This document shows positions 9,321 to 17,184 of a stretch of DNA of 64,000 bases, one piece after another. The position numbers and the translations under genes are program-made. Origin of the DNA: Terriglobus albidus. GTDB taxonomy: Bacteria; Acidobacteriota; Terriglobia; Terriglobales; Acidobacteriaceae. Below the pieces are notes generated by a model. It saw nothing but the letters and a program-made list of their open reading frames with translations, was not told the origin of the DNA and searched no databases. Each line of letters begins with the position of its first letter. Within the stretch, counting starts at the first letter, position 1. Location of the stretch: NCBI RefSeq assembly GCF_025685425.1, contig NZ_JAGTAS010000051.1:143236-207235 (forward strand). Direction: 5' to 3'.

Positions 9321-9839
9321 CTAGGCGCTGGTCGCGCTGATGAGCACAAAGCTGACGCTGGTCTTGGTGACGCGCTTGTGCGGGGTCATGCGGGGGATGA
9401 AGAAGTAGTCGCCCTTCTTGAGCGTGACGGCGGTTGCTCCTTCGGAGTCGGGGCAGAGGAACTCGCCCGGCTTGGTCTGACGCGGATTCTTCGGGGTTCC
9501 GCCGACATAGTAAGTCGCCTCGCCGTCGAGAATCTGGAAGACATGGTCACGGGTCTGGTGATACTCGAACTCGGGAGCGGCCTTCGCGACCTCGTTGGTC
9601 AGCACCATGGTCACGGCAGTTCCCTTGCCATCGACCAGGTCCTTGTTGCCCGGCTTCTGATGGACGGCCTGCAGCAGCTCGGCAAGCTTCTCGGCGGTGA
9701 TCGGCTGGAAGGCAACCGGAGGACCGGAAGGAGCAGCCTGCGCAGAGGCCTCCTTCGACGACAGGGCAGCAGCACCCAACCCAAGCGCGGCCGCAGACGC
9801 GGAACCGAGGAACGAACGGCGTGACGAACGTGTCTTCAT
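9321..9839 (-). CDS. Cupin-domain protein with Tat signal
   Basis: 172 residues. The N-terminus RSSRRSFLGSASAAALGLGA is a twin-arginine signal, so the protein is folded before export. The mature part has the single-cupin pattern: YHQTRDHVFQILDGEATYYVGG (about 92-113) and a second motif PGEFLCPDSEG...GDYFFIPRMTPH (about 124-153) that could hold a metal. Enzymatic or sugar-binding roles are both possible. It is first on the strand that continues into lacI and the receptor, 141 bp upstream of lacI, and may belong to the carbohydrate locus. Confidence 0.85.
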   Translation of the reverse strand: MKTRSSRRSFLGSASAAALGLGAAALSSKEASAQAAPSGPPVAFQPITAEKLAELLQAVHQKPGNKDLVDGKGTAVTMVLTNEVAKAAPEFEYHQTRDHVFQILDGEATYYVGGTPKNPRQTKPGEFLCPDSEGATAVTLKKGDYFFIPRMTPHKRVTKTSVSFVLISATSA

Positions 9840-10377
9840 ACGTGAAAGCCTCTTTTCGAGGATCAGAGTATCAGGTTGGGGAGATCAGAGGCGTTGATAG
9901 CTAATTCTCCTATGCTTTGCGGATCATATGATTTTTAGTTTCGGTCTTCATAGAAAGTCAGGGGTGATTTGGGAGGCAAAATCCTTGCGCGCCACTGCGT
10001 CGATATCAAGCGGCGCCCCCCAAGCAGCCTGCCCTAGCGTTGCGAGCGTTCACCCCAACGAACAAGTTCGTCGAGGACCCCGACGGTGGGGCACCGGGCA
10101 ATATATAAGCGCTGAAGGCGCGTTCTATACCAGCCTAGGGGCAACTCCCATGTTTGTTGCCCACAAGATGTTAAAGGGCTGAAGGCCCTGCGCCTTCTTT
10201 GTTATTCAAGAAAGCCCAGGGCTAAAAGCCCATTCCTACTTAGGCCAGTAACCGAGGGCTGAAAGCCCTCGGCTCCCACCCAGTTCGAGCTTCGCTCGAA
10301 TATCCCACTCAGGCTTACACGTGACCACCCCGGACATAGGGAACCCAGTGCATGGGCAAAAGCTGTTGCGATGCCCA
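9840..10377. repeat. 538-bp gene-free gap made of repeat modules
   Basis: Nothing here looks coding. A class III hairpin is at 10051-10081 (inner AACGAACAAGTTCGT). An inverted class I element lies at about 10105-10194. A class II fragment at about 10205-10290 carries GCCCAGGGCTAAAAGCCC and CCGAGGGCTGAAAGCCCTCGG and is followed by the small palindrome TTCGAGCTTCGCTCGAA. The last ~60 bp before 10378 are a class IV-like remnant (GAACCCAGTGCATGGG). Confidence 0.75.
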
Positions 10378-10773
10378 TCACTTCGACTTGAGCAGCAAGG
10401 GCTCCGTCTCGATGAGCCGTAGAGACTTCACCATTTCTGCGGTCGCGCCTTTGTACTTCTTGAAATGCATCGATTGCAGATGCGCCTGGTATGCCGCCTG
10501 GTTCGCGTACATCTCGAACAGCCTGATCTGGTTGGGGTGGTCCTTTACCGCAACGGCATATAGGGCGAGGACGCCTGGCTCGACGCGGACGGATGTTTCA
10601 ATCTCTTCGCGGAGGGCTGCTCGATAGGCGGTTAGCTGTGCCGCATCGATCTCCAGTTCCGCGAGCCTTACAAGGCGTTCCGGATGCATCTCAGTGGCCT
10701 GGGAAGGTGAGCTTAAGGCCAGCATTCCGGCGAGCATGGCGACGGCTGCAATCGTGAGTGTCTTTGTCTTCAT
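10378..10773 (-). CDS. Exported antibiotic-biosynthesis-monooxygenase (ABM) fold protein
   Basis: 131 residues from the start at 10773, preferred over a longer in-frame version because it is preceded by AGAGGA and begins a clean signal peptide (MKTKTLTIAAVAMLAGML...SQA). The mature part looks like the dimeric alpha+beta-barrel ABM domain: LAELEIDAAQLTAYRAALREE, EPGVLALYAV and LFEMYANQAAYQAHLQSMHF. Similar proteins include quinol monooxygenases and uncharacterised stress proteins. No catalytic assignment is possible. It diverges from the next gene. Confidence 0.8.
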   Translation of the reverse strand: MKTKTLTIAAVAMLAGMLALSSPSQATEMHPERLVRLAELEIDAAQLTAYRAALREEIETSVRVEPGVLALYAVAVKDHPNQIRLFEMYANQAAYQAHLQSMHFKKYKGATAEMVKSLRLIETEPLLLKSK

Positions 10774-10886
10774 TTCCTCTCCGCATTTTCTATGTTCAAA
10801 AGGTATGCTTTCGTCGATGGGAGCACGACAGGAAGAAGCTTTGCTCGAGACCTCACCAGGATCGTAGCTCCCTGCCAGGACATAGA

Positions 10887-11444
10887 TTGAAACCAATTCT
10901 GCTTCATTTATTGACTCTTTGCCTTGTACTGTCTGCCCAACCATCCTTCGCACAAACCGCCTCTCCACCTCAAGGCCAATCGAAGGGGGAAGATGCCTCG
11001 GCGCCTCCTAAATCTCCCGACCAGGCGCTGGTGACCTTCTTCTCCAGCGGACATTTTCTGAAATCTGCCTTACCCGGATATAAGCACGGAGAGTTCCTCG
11101 GCAGAATCATGGACAAAGATGGCCAGCTTGCAATGCTGACCTTCGATCATTTCGTCACATTTCGTGTTGATGCAGGCCCGCACACCTTCTCTGCAAATTC
11201 GTGGTTGCTGCCTACCCCTCAGACGGGAGGCCACCTGAAACTGGATCTCGTTGCGGGCAAACACTATTTCGTCGGGGCCTATACGCAGTCATTCCTGTAC
11301 TACACGAGATTTCGCCTTGAAGCACATACGTGTCAGGAGGCGAAGGAGATAAACGAAAAGACTGAACCTCTCGATCCGAAGCATCTCAAAGACCATGGGA
11401 AAGCCATGTACATTCCCGAAACGGCTTTTCCGGACTGCTTGTAG
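10887..11444 (+). CDS. Exported protein, DUF2846-like
   Basis: Hypothetical protein of about 185 residues. The TTG at 10887, 6 nt after CCAGGA, is preferred over longer in-frame starts because it opens directly into a signal peptide (KPILLHLLTLCLVLSAQPSFAQ). The mature region carries a beta-rich segment, VTFRVDAGPHTFSANSW followed by LKLDLVAGKHYFVGAYTQ, resembling the DUF2846 pattern. Function is unknown. Start choice is moderately secure. It is followed by a possible terminator and repeat modules. Confidence 0.65.
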   Translation: MKPILLHLLTLCLVLSAQPSFAQTASPPQGQSKGEDASAPPKSPDQALVTFFSSGHFLKSALPGYKHGEFLGRIMDKDGQLAMLTFDHFVTFRVDAGPHTFSANSWLLPTPQTGGHLKLDLVAGKHYFVGAYTQSFLYYTRFRLEAHTCQEAKEINEKTEPLDPKHLKDHGKAMYIPETAFPDCL

Positions 11445-11527
11445 GAAAGGCGCTGCAACTGCAGCGGGGTAGTCCAACGTGTCCACGCACGGAGCGTTTG
11501 GCGACCGAGTGAGACGGTACGCCCTCA

Positions 11528-11548
11528 GGGGCTGAAAGCCCCCTTTTT
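11528..11548 (+). terminator. Possible hairpin terminator after the DUF2846-like gene
   Basis: GGGGC-TGAAA-GCCCC followed by C and five T, 83 nt past the stop codon at 11444. The same TGAAA-loop hairpin is also a component of the dispersed repeats, so it may be a repeat module that acts as a terminator. The rest of 11445-11726 holds two more small palindromes (GACGGCTGAAAGCCGTC and TTCGCACCTTTGGTGCGAA) and an R1-like arm. Confidence 0.4.
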
Positions 11549-11726
11549 ACTGGCCGTTGGTGTGGGACGGCTGAAAGCCGTCCCCTTAAGCACGGCATTC
11601 GCACCTTTGGTGCGAATTGGCTGCACTGCGTGCAGCGGAAGAAGCGGGTCCTTCGCCTTCAGCTCGGGATGACAACATTTGTATCCGTCCAATCTAGACT
11701 ATTGATAGCGGCTGCGGTCGTTGTTG

Positions 11727-12479
11727 ATGCAGCGCGCCATGGAATGTGCAGAGGCCACACGTCTTATGCAGCCCCTTCCCGAGAGACACGTGGTTCCGAA
11801 TGCTCCGCGGTTCTATGTCAGTGAGCGGCAGCCGATACGGCGTAGTGCTGTGCTGCTCGCGATGGTGGTGGCGATTGCCGTGCTCTTCGCGGTTGCGTAT
11901 GCGTTGCGTCACAATGGGCACATTCGTTTCAGGCCGGATGAGGATGAGGTCTCACGTTCGTCCGGCAGTAGTGCTTCGGCGAGGGCTCCTGCGGATGACA
12001 ACGACGATCCGAACCAGATCGACACCATTGTGCTTTCCGATCCGGCGGATGCTCCGGTGCCGGCGCGTAAGGGAGATCATGTGAGTCCGGTTCATCCCAC
12101 GCTGCTGGTTCATCTGCCTCGTTATGGCAATCAGACCGGGCTGATTCCTGACAGTCCGGCGGGGCATCTGCTTTATAAGTGGCTGGCTGCTTTCAACCAG
12201 GCGAGTGCGGCCGACCTAGCCAATGCTGTTCCTACGCTGGCGAGTGACGACGTTGTTGCGGCGCAGATGGATTTGCGGGAGCAGACCGGGGGATTTGCTC
12301 TGCTGTCGGCGAAGGAGGTGCAGCCGGGGGTGCTTGTGTTTCGGCTGCATAGTCAGAAGCCGCCGGCGTTTGAAGCGCTGGGGACGTTGCAGGTGCGGGC
12401 TAATTCGAATCCTGCGAGCATTGCCAGTTTTAGTCTTCGTGGGGTTGAGCCGAGGACGAGTGCCGGGGCGGTGAAGTAA
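11727..12479 (+). CDS. Single-pass membrane-anchored hypothetical protein
   Basis: About 250 residues; ATG codons at 11727 and 11739 are both possible starts. After a short cytoplasmic tail there is one membrane helix (AVLLAMVVAIAVLFAVAYAL), then a low-complexity acidic/Ser-rich linker. A soluble C-terminal domain follows with SPAGHLLYKWLAAFNQASAADL, a pattern also seen at the start of some acidobacterial exported hydrolases. No catalytic motif is visible and function is unknown. Confidence 0.65.
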   Translation: MQRAMECAEATRLMQPLPERHVVPNAPRFYVSERQPIRRSAVLLAMVVAIAVLFAVAYALRHNGHIRFRPDEDEVSRSSGSSASARAPADDNDDPNQIDTIVLSDPADAPVPARKGDHVSPVHPTLLVHLPRYGNQTGLIPDSPAGHLLYKWLAAFNQASAADLANAVPTLASDDVVAAQMDLREQTGGFALLSAKEVQPGVLVFRLHSQKPPAFEALGTLQVRANSNPASIASFSLRGVEPRTSAGAVK

Positions 12480-12526
12480 GCGCCGTCGTGGTCCAACCCG
12501 GATCAGGTTCGCAGAATCAAAGGGTT

Positions 12527-12940
12527 GTGCGCAGGATAACGATAACCTGTGCTCTTTCCATCCTGACTCTGAGCGTCTCCGGATGCGGTAAGAGCAAGTC
12601 TCTCAGCGATGATGAACTTCGGTCAGAGCTCAAGACTCTGGGATCTGTTGCGTCAGAGGCTGTGATGTTCTCCCGGCAGGTCCAAGAAGACAGAGTGACA
12701 CGCACCTTCGCATCGGCGCATTTCAGGTATCTGCGCGACCAGGCTGATGAGGACCTTCAGACCTTAGCGAAAGCTCAAAGCTCCAATGGACACGAGACGG
12801 TATTGCAGGAGGCGCGCATGGAAGCCTCTGCCCTGCGAGAAGAACTGACAAAGCTGTCTGACGCGCCGGCCGGAAACGCGGTCGACCGCATGGACGAGAT
12901 CCAGCACAAGAGCAAGAGTCTCGAGGACTCTTTGCGATGA
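12527..12940 (+). CDS. Small predicted lipoprotein, first gene of NRAMP-like cluster
   Basis: About 137 residues from GTG 12527 (an in-frame GTG at 12488 would add 13 residues before the signal). The lipobox LSVSGC follows a short hydrophobic stretch. The mature part is helical and charged (DDELRSELKTL, REELTKLSD, RMDEIQHKSKSLEDSL), consistent with a coiled coil. The stop codon overlaps the next start in ATGA, so it is probably translationally coupled to the transporter. Function is unknown; a periplasmic accessory role is inference. Confidence 0.7.
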   Translation: MRRITITCALSILTLSVSGCGKSKSLSDDELRSELKTLGSVASEAVMFSRQVQEDRVTRTFASAHFRYLRDQADEDLQTLAKAQSSNGHETVLQEARMEASALREELTKLSDAPAGNAVDRMDEIQHKSKSLEDSLR

Positions 12941-14172
12941 AGAAGCTGCTTGGCATTACGCTGGGCATCATGACCGCGCTTGGCGGTTTTGTTGACCTTG
13001 GCCAGATTGTCTTTACCACGCAAGCGGGGGCTCTTTTTGGTTATCGCCTGCTTTGGGCGATCGTGCTGGGAACAGTCGCCATTATCGTCTACATGGAGAT
13101 GTGCGGCCGCGTCGCCGTTGTCGCACAGGAACCGGTCTTCGCGGTGGTGCGGACGCGGCTCGGCCCGAAGCTTGGGCTGGCGACATTGATTGCGTCGAAT
13201 CTGCTGAACCTTCTGACCTGCGCCGCGGAAGTAGGCGGCCTCGCGATTGGTGTCCATCTGCTTACCGGCTGGCCGGAACGAACGGTTCTGGTCGGTGTTT
13301 CAGCTTTATTAGGCGTGCTGATCTTCGTTCTGAGCTTTCAGTGGATTGAGCGGTTGTTCGGGCTCTCCGGGCTGCTGATGATCGTCTTTGCGATCTCCGC
13401 CTATACGCTCCATCCGAACTGGAGAGAACTGGTAGCTGGACTTTCGCCGACGTGGCATCCCTCGGGAAGAAATCAGATACTGCTGTATCTCTATTTCGCC
13501 GTTGGAATCTTCAGCGCCATGCTGATGGAGTATGAGGTTCATTTCTATTCGTCAGGGGCAATGGAAGAGGACTGGAAACCCGAGGATCTGAGCGAAAATC
13601 TGATGGTGGCATCGCTGGGATCGCTTCTGGGTTCTTTGCTGACCGTCGGCCTGATGGTGCTTGGCGTGATTCTGTTTTTGCCTCATGGCATTTTTCCAGA
13701 GCAATTGAGCACAGCGGTCTTTGCGGGATCGTTTCCCTTTGGGCAGAGAGTGCTGACGATCGCCATCGTCGGAACGCTTGCATGCATTGGAGGGGCGGCG
13801 GTGGAGACGGCTCTTTCGGGTGCTTATAACGTCTGCCAGTTTTTCAACTGGCCATGGGGTAAGAACCTGCCGGCGAGATCCGTGCCAATCTACACCGCGA
13901 CCTGGATTGGAATGCTTGTGCTGGGGACAGTTATCGCGTTTTCCGGGGTGCGGCCTCTTCAACTTATAAATATTTCCATCATCTTCGGAATGGCCATTAT
14001 GCCGCTGACCTACTACCCGATTCTGCGTGCCGCAGCCGATGAGAAGCTTATGGGTCGCCATGTAAATACCAAAGGCAATACGGCGGTGGGGATGTTCTTC
14101 CTGGCCCTTATTGTCGTGGCGGCGATTGCGGCGTTTCCGCTGATGTTGCTTACTCACTCCGGAAGGCCGTGA
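12937..14172 (+). CDS. NRAMP-like divalent-metal transporter with altered metal-site motifs
   Basis: 411-residue polytopic inner-membrane protein with about 11 hydrophobic segments. TM1 matches the NRAMP framework (GGFVDLGQ...QAGALFGYRLLWAIVL), but the canonical DPGN motif reads DLGQ (Asp20, Gln23). In TM6 the usual MPH motif reads MEY (Met197-Tyr199). The coordinating Asp and Met positions are kept while the Asn is replaced by Gln and the His by Tyr. It may carry a different cation or run in a different mode. It overlaps the lipoprotein upstream by 4 nt and is 3 nt from the barrel protein downstream. Confidence 0.8.
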   Translation: MKKLLGITLGIMTALGGFVDLGQIVFTTQAGALFGYRLLWAIVLGTVAIIVYMEMCGRVAVVAQEPVFAVVRTRLGPKLGLATLIASNLLNLLTCAAEVGGLAIGVHLLTGWPERTVLVGVSALLGVLIFVLSFQWIERLFGLSGLLMIVFAISAYTLHPNWRELVAGLSPTWHPSGRNQILLYLYFAVGIFSAMLMEYEVHFYSSGAMEEDWKPEDLSENLMVASLGSLLGSLLTVGLMVLGVILFLPHGIFPEQLSTAVFAGSFPFGQRVLTIAIVGTLACIGGAAVETALSGAYNVCQFFNWPWGKNLPARSVPIYTATWIGMLVLGTVIAFSGVRPLQLINISIIFGMAIMPLTYYPILRAAADEKLMGRHVNTKGNTAVGMFFLALIVVAAIAAFPLMLLTHSGRP

Positions 14173-14175
14173 ATC

Positions 14176-14694
14176 ATGTTGAAGCTTGCACTCTGCGGAT
14201 TGCTGTTGACGTCGTCTTTGCTGGCCCAGTCACGCCAGCTTGATCTGACGGCCGGCTACAACTATCAGAACAGCGACCAGGGACAGGGCCTGCGAACGAA
14301 TCTCAACGGATGGTTCGGTGCTGCGCAGTTTGATCTTTCCCACACGCTGGCGATCACGGCCGAGGTGGATAACTATTTTGGCGCTCTGCATGGAGAGGGG
14401 GTACGGCAGCAGAACTTCGTGATTGGTCCGCAACTCACCTTCGGAGGTGAGAACGCAAAACTCAACCCATATTGCTACCTGCAGGGAGGAGACCAGCGAT
14501 CCTCTTCCGCGGGCATGGTGGAACACGCGTTCAATTTACAGGTGGGTGGCGGAGTGCAATGGAAACTGAATGAGAAGCTTGCGCTGCAGGTGACACCGCT
14601 GGAATACAGTCTGGTGACTGCCGCCAGTGGGCCGACGCACAGCTTCGGCAGTAAGGTTGGCATTTCGTGGACGGTTTGGAAAGGAAGGTCTTGA
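14176..14694 (+). CDS. Small outer-membrane beta-barrel-like protein
   Basis: 172 residues with a signal peptide (LALCGLLLTSSLLAQ). The mature protein alternates short amphipathic beta-strands with Gly and Asn turns (LDLTAGYNYQ, NGWFGAAQFDLSH, LAITAEVDNYFG, FNLQVGGGVQWKLN, LALQVTPLEYSLV), typical of an eight-strand barrel. It begins 3 nt after the NRAMP-like gene and is surely cotranscribed. With the lipoprotein it forms an envelope-spanning set of unknown function. Confidence 0.75.
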   Translation: MLKLALCGLLLTSSLLAQSRQLDLTAGYNYQNSDQGQGLRTNLNGWFGAAQFDLSHTLAITAEVDNYFGALHGEGVRQQNFVIGPQLTFGGENAKLNPYCYLQGGDQRSSSAGMVEHAFNLQVGGGVQWKLNEKLALQVTPLEYSLVTAASGPTHSFGSKVGISWTVWKGRS

Positions 14695-14855
14695 CGATGT
14701 CGCAGGAAGACAACTTTTGAACGGTTCACCCCACGTTCGCCCGGGACCAAGGGATCCCACATCTGCTTGCACCCCAACGAACGTAGTTCGTCGGGGACCC
14801 CGCGGCGCAGATATGGGGCACCCGGTGTATGGGCGAGGCGAAGGTCACCATTCAA

Positions 14856-16202
14856 CTAATCCGCAACTAGCGCATCTGCGATGGCCAGGTGCTCGTCCAG
14901 CGCAGTGAGAGCGAACTCGATCTCTTCTTTGGAGACAATGAGTGGTGGGGCGATGACGAAGTGGTTCATCCAGGCCTGGAGGAAGATTCCGGAGGCCATC
15001 ATCTTACCGGCGATCTGGTCGACGACCAGGGTCTTGCCGTCGAGCTTTTCCTGCCAGACATTGAAGGGTGTCTTCTTTGCCTGATCTTTTACCAGCTCGA
15101 CTGCCCAGAAGAGTCCGAGGCCGCGGACGTCTCCGATGGATTTATGTTTCGCCTTCAGGGCCTGCAGCTTTTCACCGAGGTAGGCGCCTACTTCGACGGC
15201 GCGTTCTACCAGGCCTTGCCGCTGCATCTCGCGGATGGTGGCGATGGCTGGGCCCAGTGTCAATGGGTGTGCCTCATACGTGTGGCCGTGAGCGAAGAGA
15301 TTGTCTTCAAAGAAGGCAGAGATCTTTTCGGAGACAGCGGTGAGACCGAGCGGGACGTAGGCCGAGGTGATTCCTTTGGCGGTGGTGAGGATGTCGGGCT
15401 GCACGCCCCAGTGGTCGATGGCGAACCACTTGCCGGTGCGTCCCCATCCGGCCATCACTTCATCGGCGATCAATAGGACATTATTTTCGTCGCAGATGCG
15501 GCGCAGCTTCTGGTAGTAGCCGGGCGGCGGGATCAGTACGCCGTTGGTGCCCACGACGGTTTCGGCAAGAACGGCGGCGACGTCGCCTTCGTTCTGGATC
15601 ATGTATTCGAGGTAGTCCGCGCAGGCGATGCCGCAGTCTGGATACGAGTGCTTCAGTGGGCACTTGTAGCAGTTCACCTCGGGAGAGAAGACTACTCCGG
15701 GCAGTTTGCTGCGAGGCTCCGAGGGCCATCGGCGCGCATCGCCCGTGGCTCCGATCGAGGAGGCCGTTGAGCCATGATACGAACGATAGCGGCCGATGAT
15801 CTTGGTCTTGCCGGTATACATGCGGGCGATCTTGAAGGCGGCCTCATTTGCGTCAGTGCCTGAGGTGCAGAAGAAGAACTTAGTCAGGCCTTTGGGCAGG
15901 ATCTCCAGCAGCAACTGGCTCAGTTCGGCGCGCGCTGTCGTCGTGTAGGAAGGCTGGATGTATGCGAGCTCGGCGGCCTGTTGCTGGATCGACTGGATCA
16001 CAGCCTGGTTGTTGTAGCCGAGGTTCACGCACATCAGCTGTGCGGAGAAGTCGAGGTAGCGCTTTCCGTTGGCGTCGGTAAACCAGCAACCGTCACCGCT
16101 AACCACGTGCAGCGGGTTCCATTGTTTGCCCCGGCGCCAGGTGCCGAAGTTGTGTTGTTTGGTGATGTCGACGACCTGCTGCGAACTGAGTGTTTCGGCC
16201 AT
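14856..16202 (-). CDS. Class III PLP-dependent aminotransferase
   Basis: 448 residues, normal for the family. The cofactor region is clear: LLIADEVMAGWGRTGKW with the PLP Asp, and the Schiff-base lysine in TTAKGITS. A cysteine-rich insert (NCYKCPLKHSYPDCGIAC, about 187-205) before the cofactor site resembles a subgroup annotated as taurine, beta-alanine or other omega-amino acid transaminases. The amino donor cannot be assigned. It is isolated between repeats and convergent with the transporter cluster. Confidence 0.88.
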   Translation of the reverse strand: MAETLSSQQVVDITKQHNFGTWRRGKQWNPLHVVSGDGCWFTDANGKRYLDFSAQLMCVNLGYNNQAVIQSIQQQAAELAYIQPSYTTTARAELSQLLLEILPKGLTKFFFCTSGTDANEAAFKIARMYTGKTKIIGRYRSYHGSTASSIGATGDARRWPSEPRSKLPGVVFSPEVNCYKCPLKHSYPDCGIACADYLEYMIQNEGDVAAVLAETVVGTNGVLIPPPGYYQKLRRICDENNVLLIADEVMAGWGRTGKWFAIDHWGVQPDILTTAKGITSAYVPLGLTAVSEKISAFFEDNLFAHGHTYEAHPLTLGPAIATIREMQRQGLVERAVEVGAYLGEKLQALKAKHKSIGDVRGLGLFWAVELVKDQAKKTPFNVWQEKLDGKTLVVDQIAGKMMASGIFLQAWMNHFVIAPPLIVSKEEIEFALTALDEHLAIADALVAD

Positions 16203-16375
16203 GGTGCTGCACCCCTGCGATTGGAGATAGCAGTATAGCCAGAAACAAATGGCGGCTTGGTGGTTTTCATGGAGGCTTTACCAGGGTGGTTAAGGTAGGT
16301 TGATGTATAGAACCGGAAAGACATGGTACAGAAGCAGATTTCTCCGCTTCGCTGCGAATGACAAACAAAAAGACG

Positions 16376-16457
16376 GTTCGCGCGTAGCGCGAATACCCAC
16401 ATCTCGGCGTAGCCGAGATATGGGGCACCCAGCGTATTTGGGGCGCCCCGGTGTATG
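16376..16457. repeat. Class IV intergenic repeat
   Basis: Contains the hairpins TTCGCGCGTAGCGCGAA and ATCTCGGCGTAGCCGAGAT, followed by ATGGGGCACCCAGCG and a TATGGG end. Close copies lie at about 23655-23718, 27136-27192 and 52851-52910. It fills the gap between the aminotransferase and dut together with an R1-like segment at about 16328-16368. Confidence 0.75.
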
Positions 16458-16507
16458 GGCCTCTTATTGAAAACCCCACAGGTTTGCGTGCAACAATCGA
16501 AACTGTC

Positions 16508-16948
16508 ATGTCACATCCGATTACGATTCGTACCCGTCGCCTTCACCCTGAAGCTCGTTTGCCGCGCTATGCGCATGATGGTCCGTGGGGGGATCTGGCG
16601 GCTGATCTTTATGCCGCTGAGGCTACGACACTCACGCCGGGGCAGACGGCTCTGGTGCCTACCGGATTGGCCATGGAGTTTCCGGATAACTATGGGGCGC
16701 TGGTGCAGGACCGTTCCGGCCTGGCCGTGAAGGGTGTCACCACGCTGGCCGGTGTTATCGATCCTGGGTATCGGGGTGAGATCAAGGTGGTGATCACTAA
16801 CCTGTCGCAGCAGCCGATCACGCTGGCGGTTGGTGATCGTGTGGCGCAGCTTCGTATTGTGCAACGGTTGACGGCGCACTTTGAGGAGTCTGAGGTGATT
16901 GCTGAGGCTCCGCGTGGGGCCGGTGGTTTTGGGTCGACTGGGGCATAA
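16508..16948 (+). CDS. dut: Deoxyuridine 5'-triphosphate nucleotidohydrolase (dUTPase)
   Basis: Trimeric dUTPase of 146 residues; hydrolyses dUTP to dUMP and pyrophosphate, limiting uracil in DNA and feeding dTMP synthesis. Conserved motifs: LAADLYAAE (motif 1), QDRSGLAVKGV (motif 2), GVIDPGYRGEI with the catalytic Asp (motif 3), RVAQLRIV (motif 4) and the C-terminal flap RGAGGFGSTG (motif 5). The start at 16508 gives the normal N-terminus; upstream in-frame codons lie in repeat DNA. Confidence 0.96.
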   Translation: MSHPITIRTRRLHPEARLPRYAHDGPWGDLAADLYAAEATTLTPGQTALVPTGLAMEFPDNYGALVQDRSGLAVKGVTTLAGVIDPGYRGEIKVVITNLSQQPITLAVGDRVAQLRIVQRLTAHFEESEVIAEAPRGAGGFGSTGA

Positions 16949-17039
16949 ACGAGGCGAGATAGTTTCTGGGTAGAGAAGCGGATTTCTCCGCTGTCGCTAC
17001 GAGATGACAAAAAAAAGCAGATCGAGCTGCGCTCGACGT

Positions 17040-17064
17040 CCCAGGTCCCTTGGGGGGACCTGGG
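17040..17064 (+). promoter_or_regulatory. Perfect 10-bp hairpin in the purL leader
   Basis: CCCAGGTCCC pairs with GGGACCTGGG across a 5-nt loop, about 5 nt ahead of the riboswitch-like region. There is no T-run, so a simple terminator for dut is unlikely. Confidence 0.4.
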
Positions 17065-17070
17065 CCAAAC

Positions 17071-17178
17071 ACGGTGTGGGCTAACTCTTTCAAATAGCGG
17101 GAAATCCACGGGTGCACTGTTTCCGGTGCAGCCGTCGCGCACTGTAACCGGGCAGCAACGTGCGACAATCAAGGTAGC
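17071..17178 (+). promoter_or_regulatory. Cobalamin-riboswitch-like aptamer upstream of purL
   Basis: The segment has the order of conserved blocks of the cobalamin aptamer core: AAATAGCGGGAAATCC, a small hairpin (CACGG with CC-G-GTG), then GCAGCC-GTCGCGCACTGTAACC, resembling the consensus GCnGnCCnCGCnACTGTnA. The distal part is much shorter than in typical examples, and the purL ATG follows at 17185. It could be a compact functional element, a relic, or a chance resemblance. This is a by-eye match only. Confidence 0.35.
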
Positions 17179-17184
17179 CAAGCT

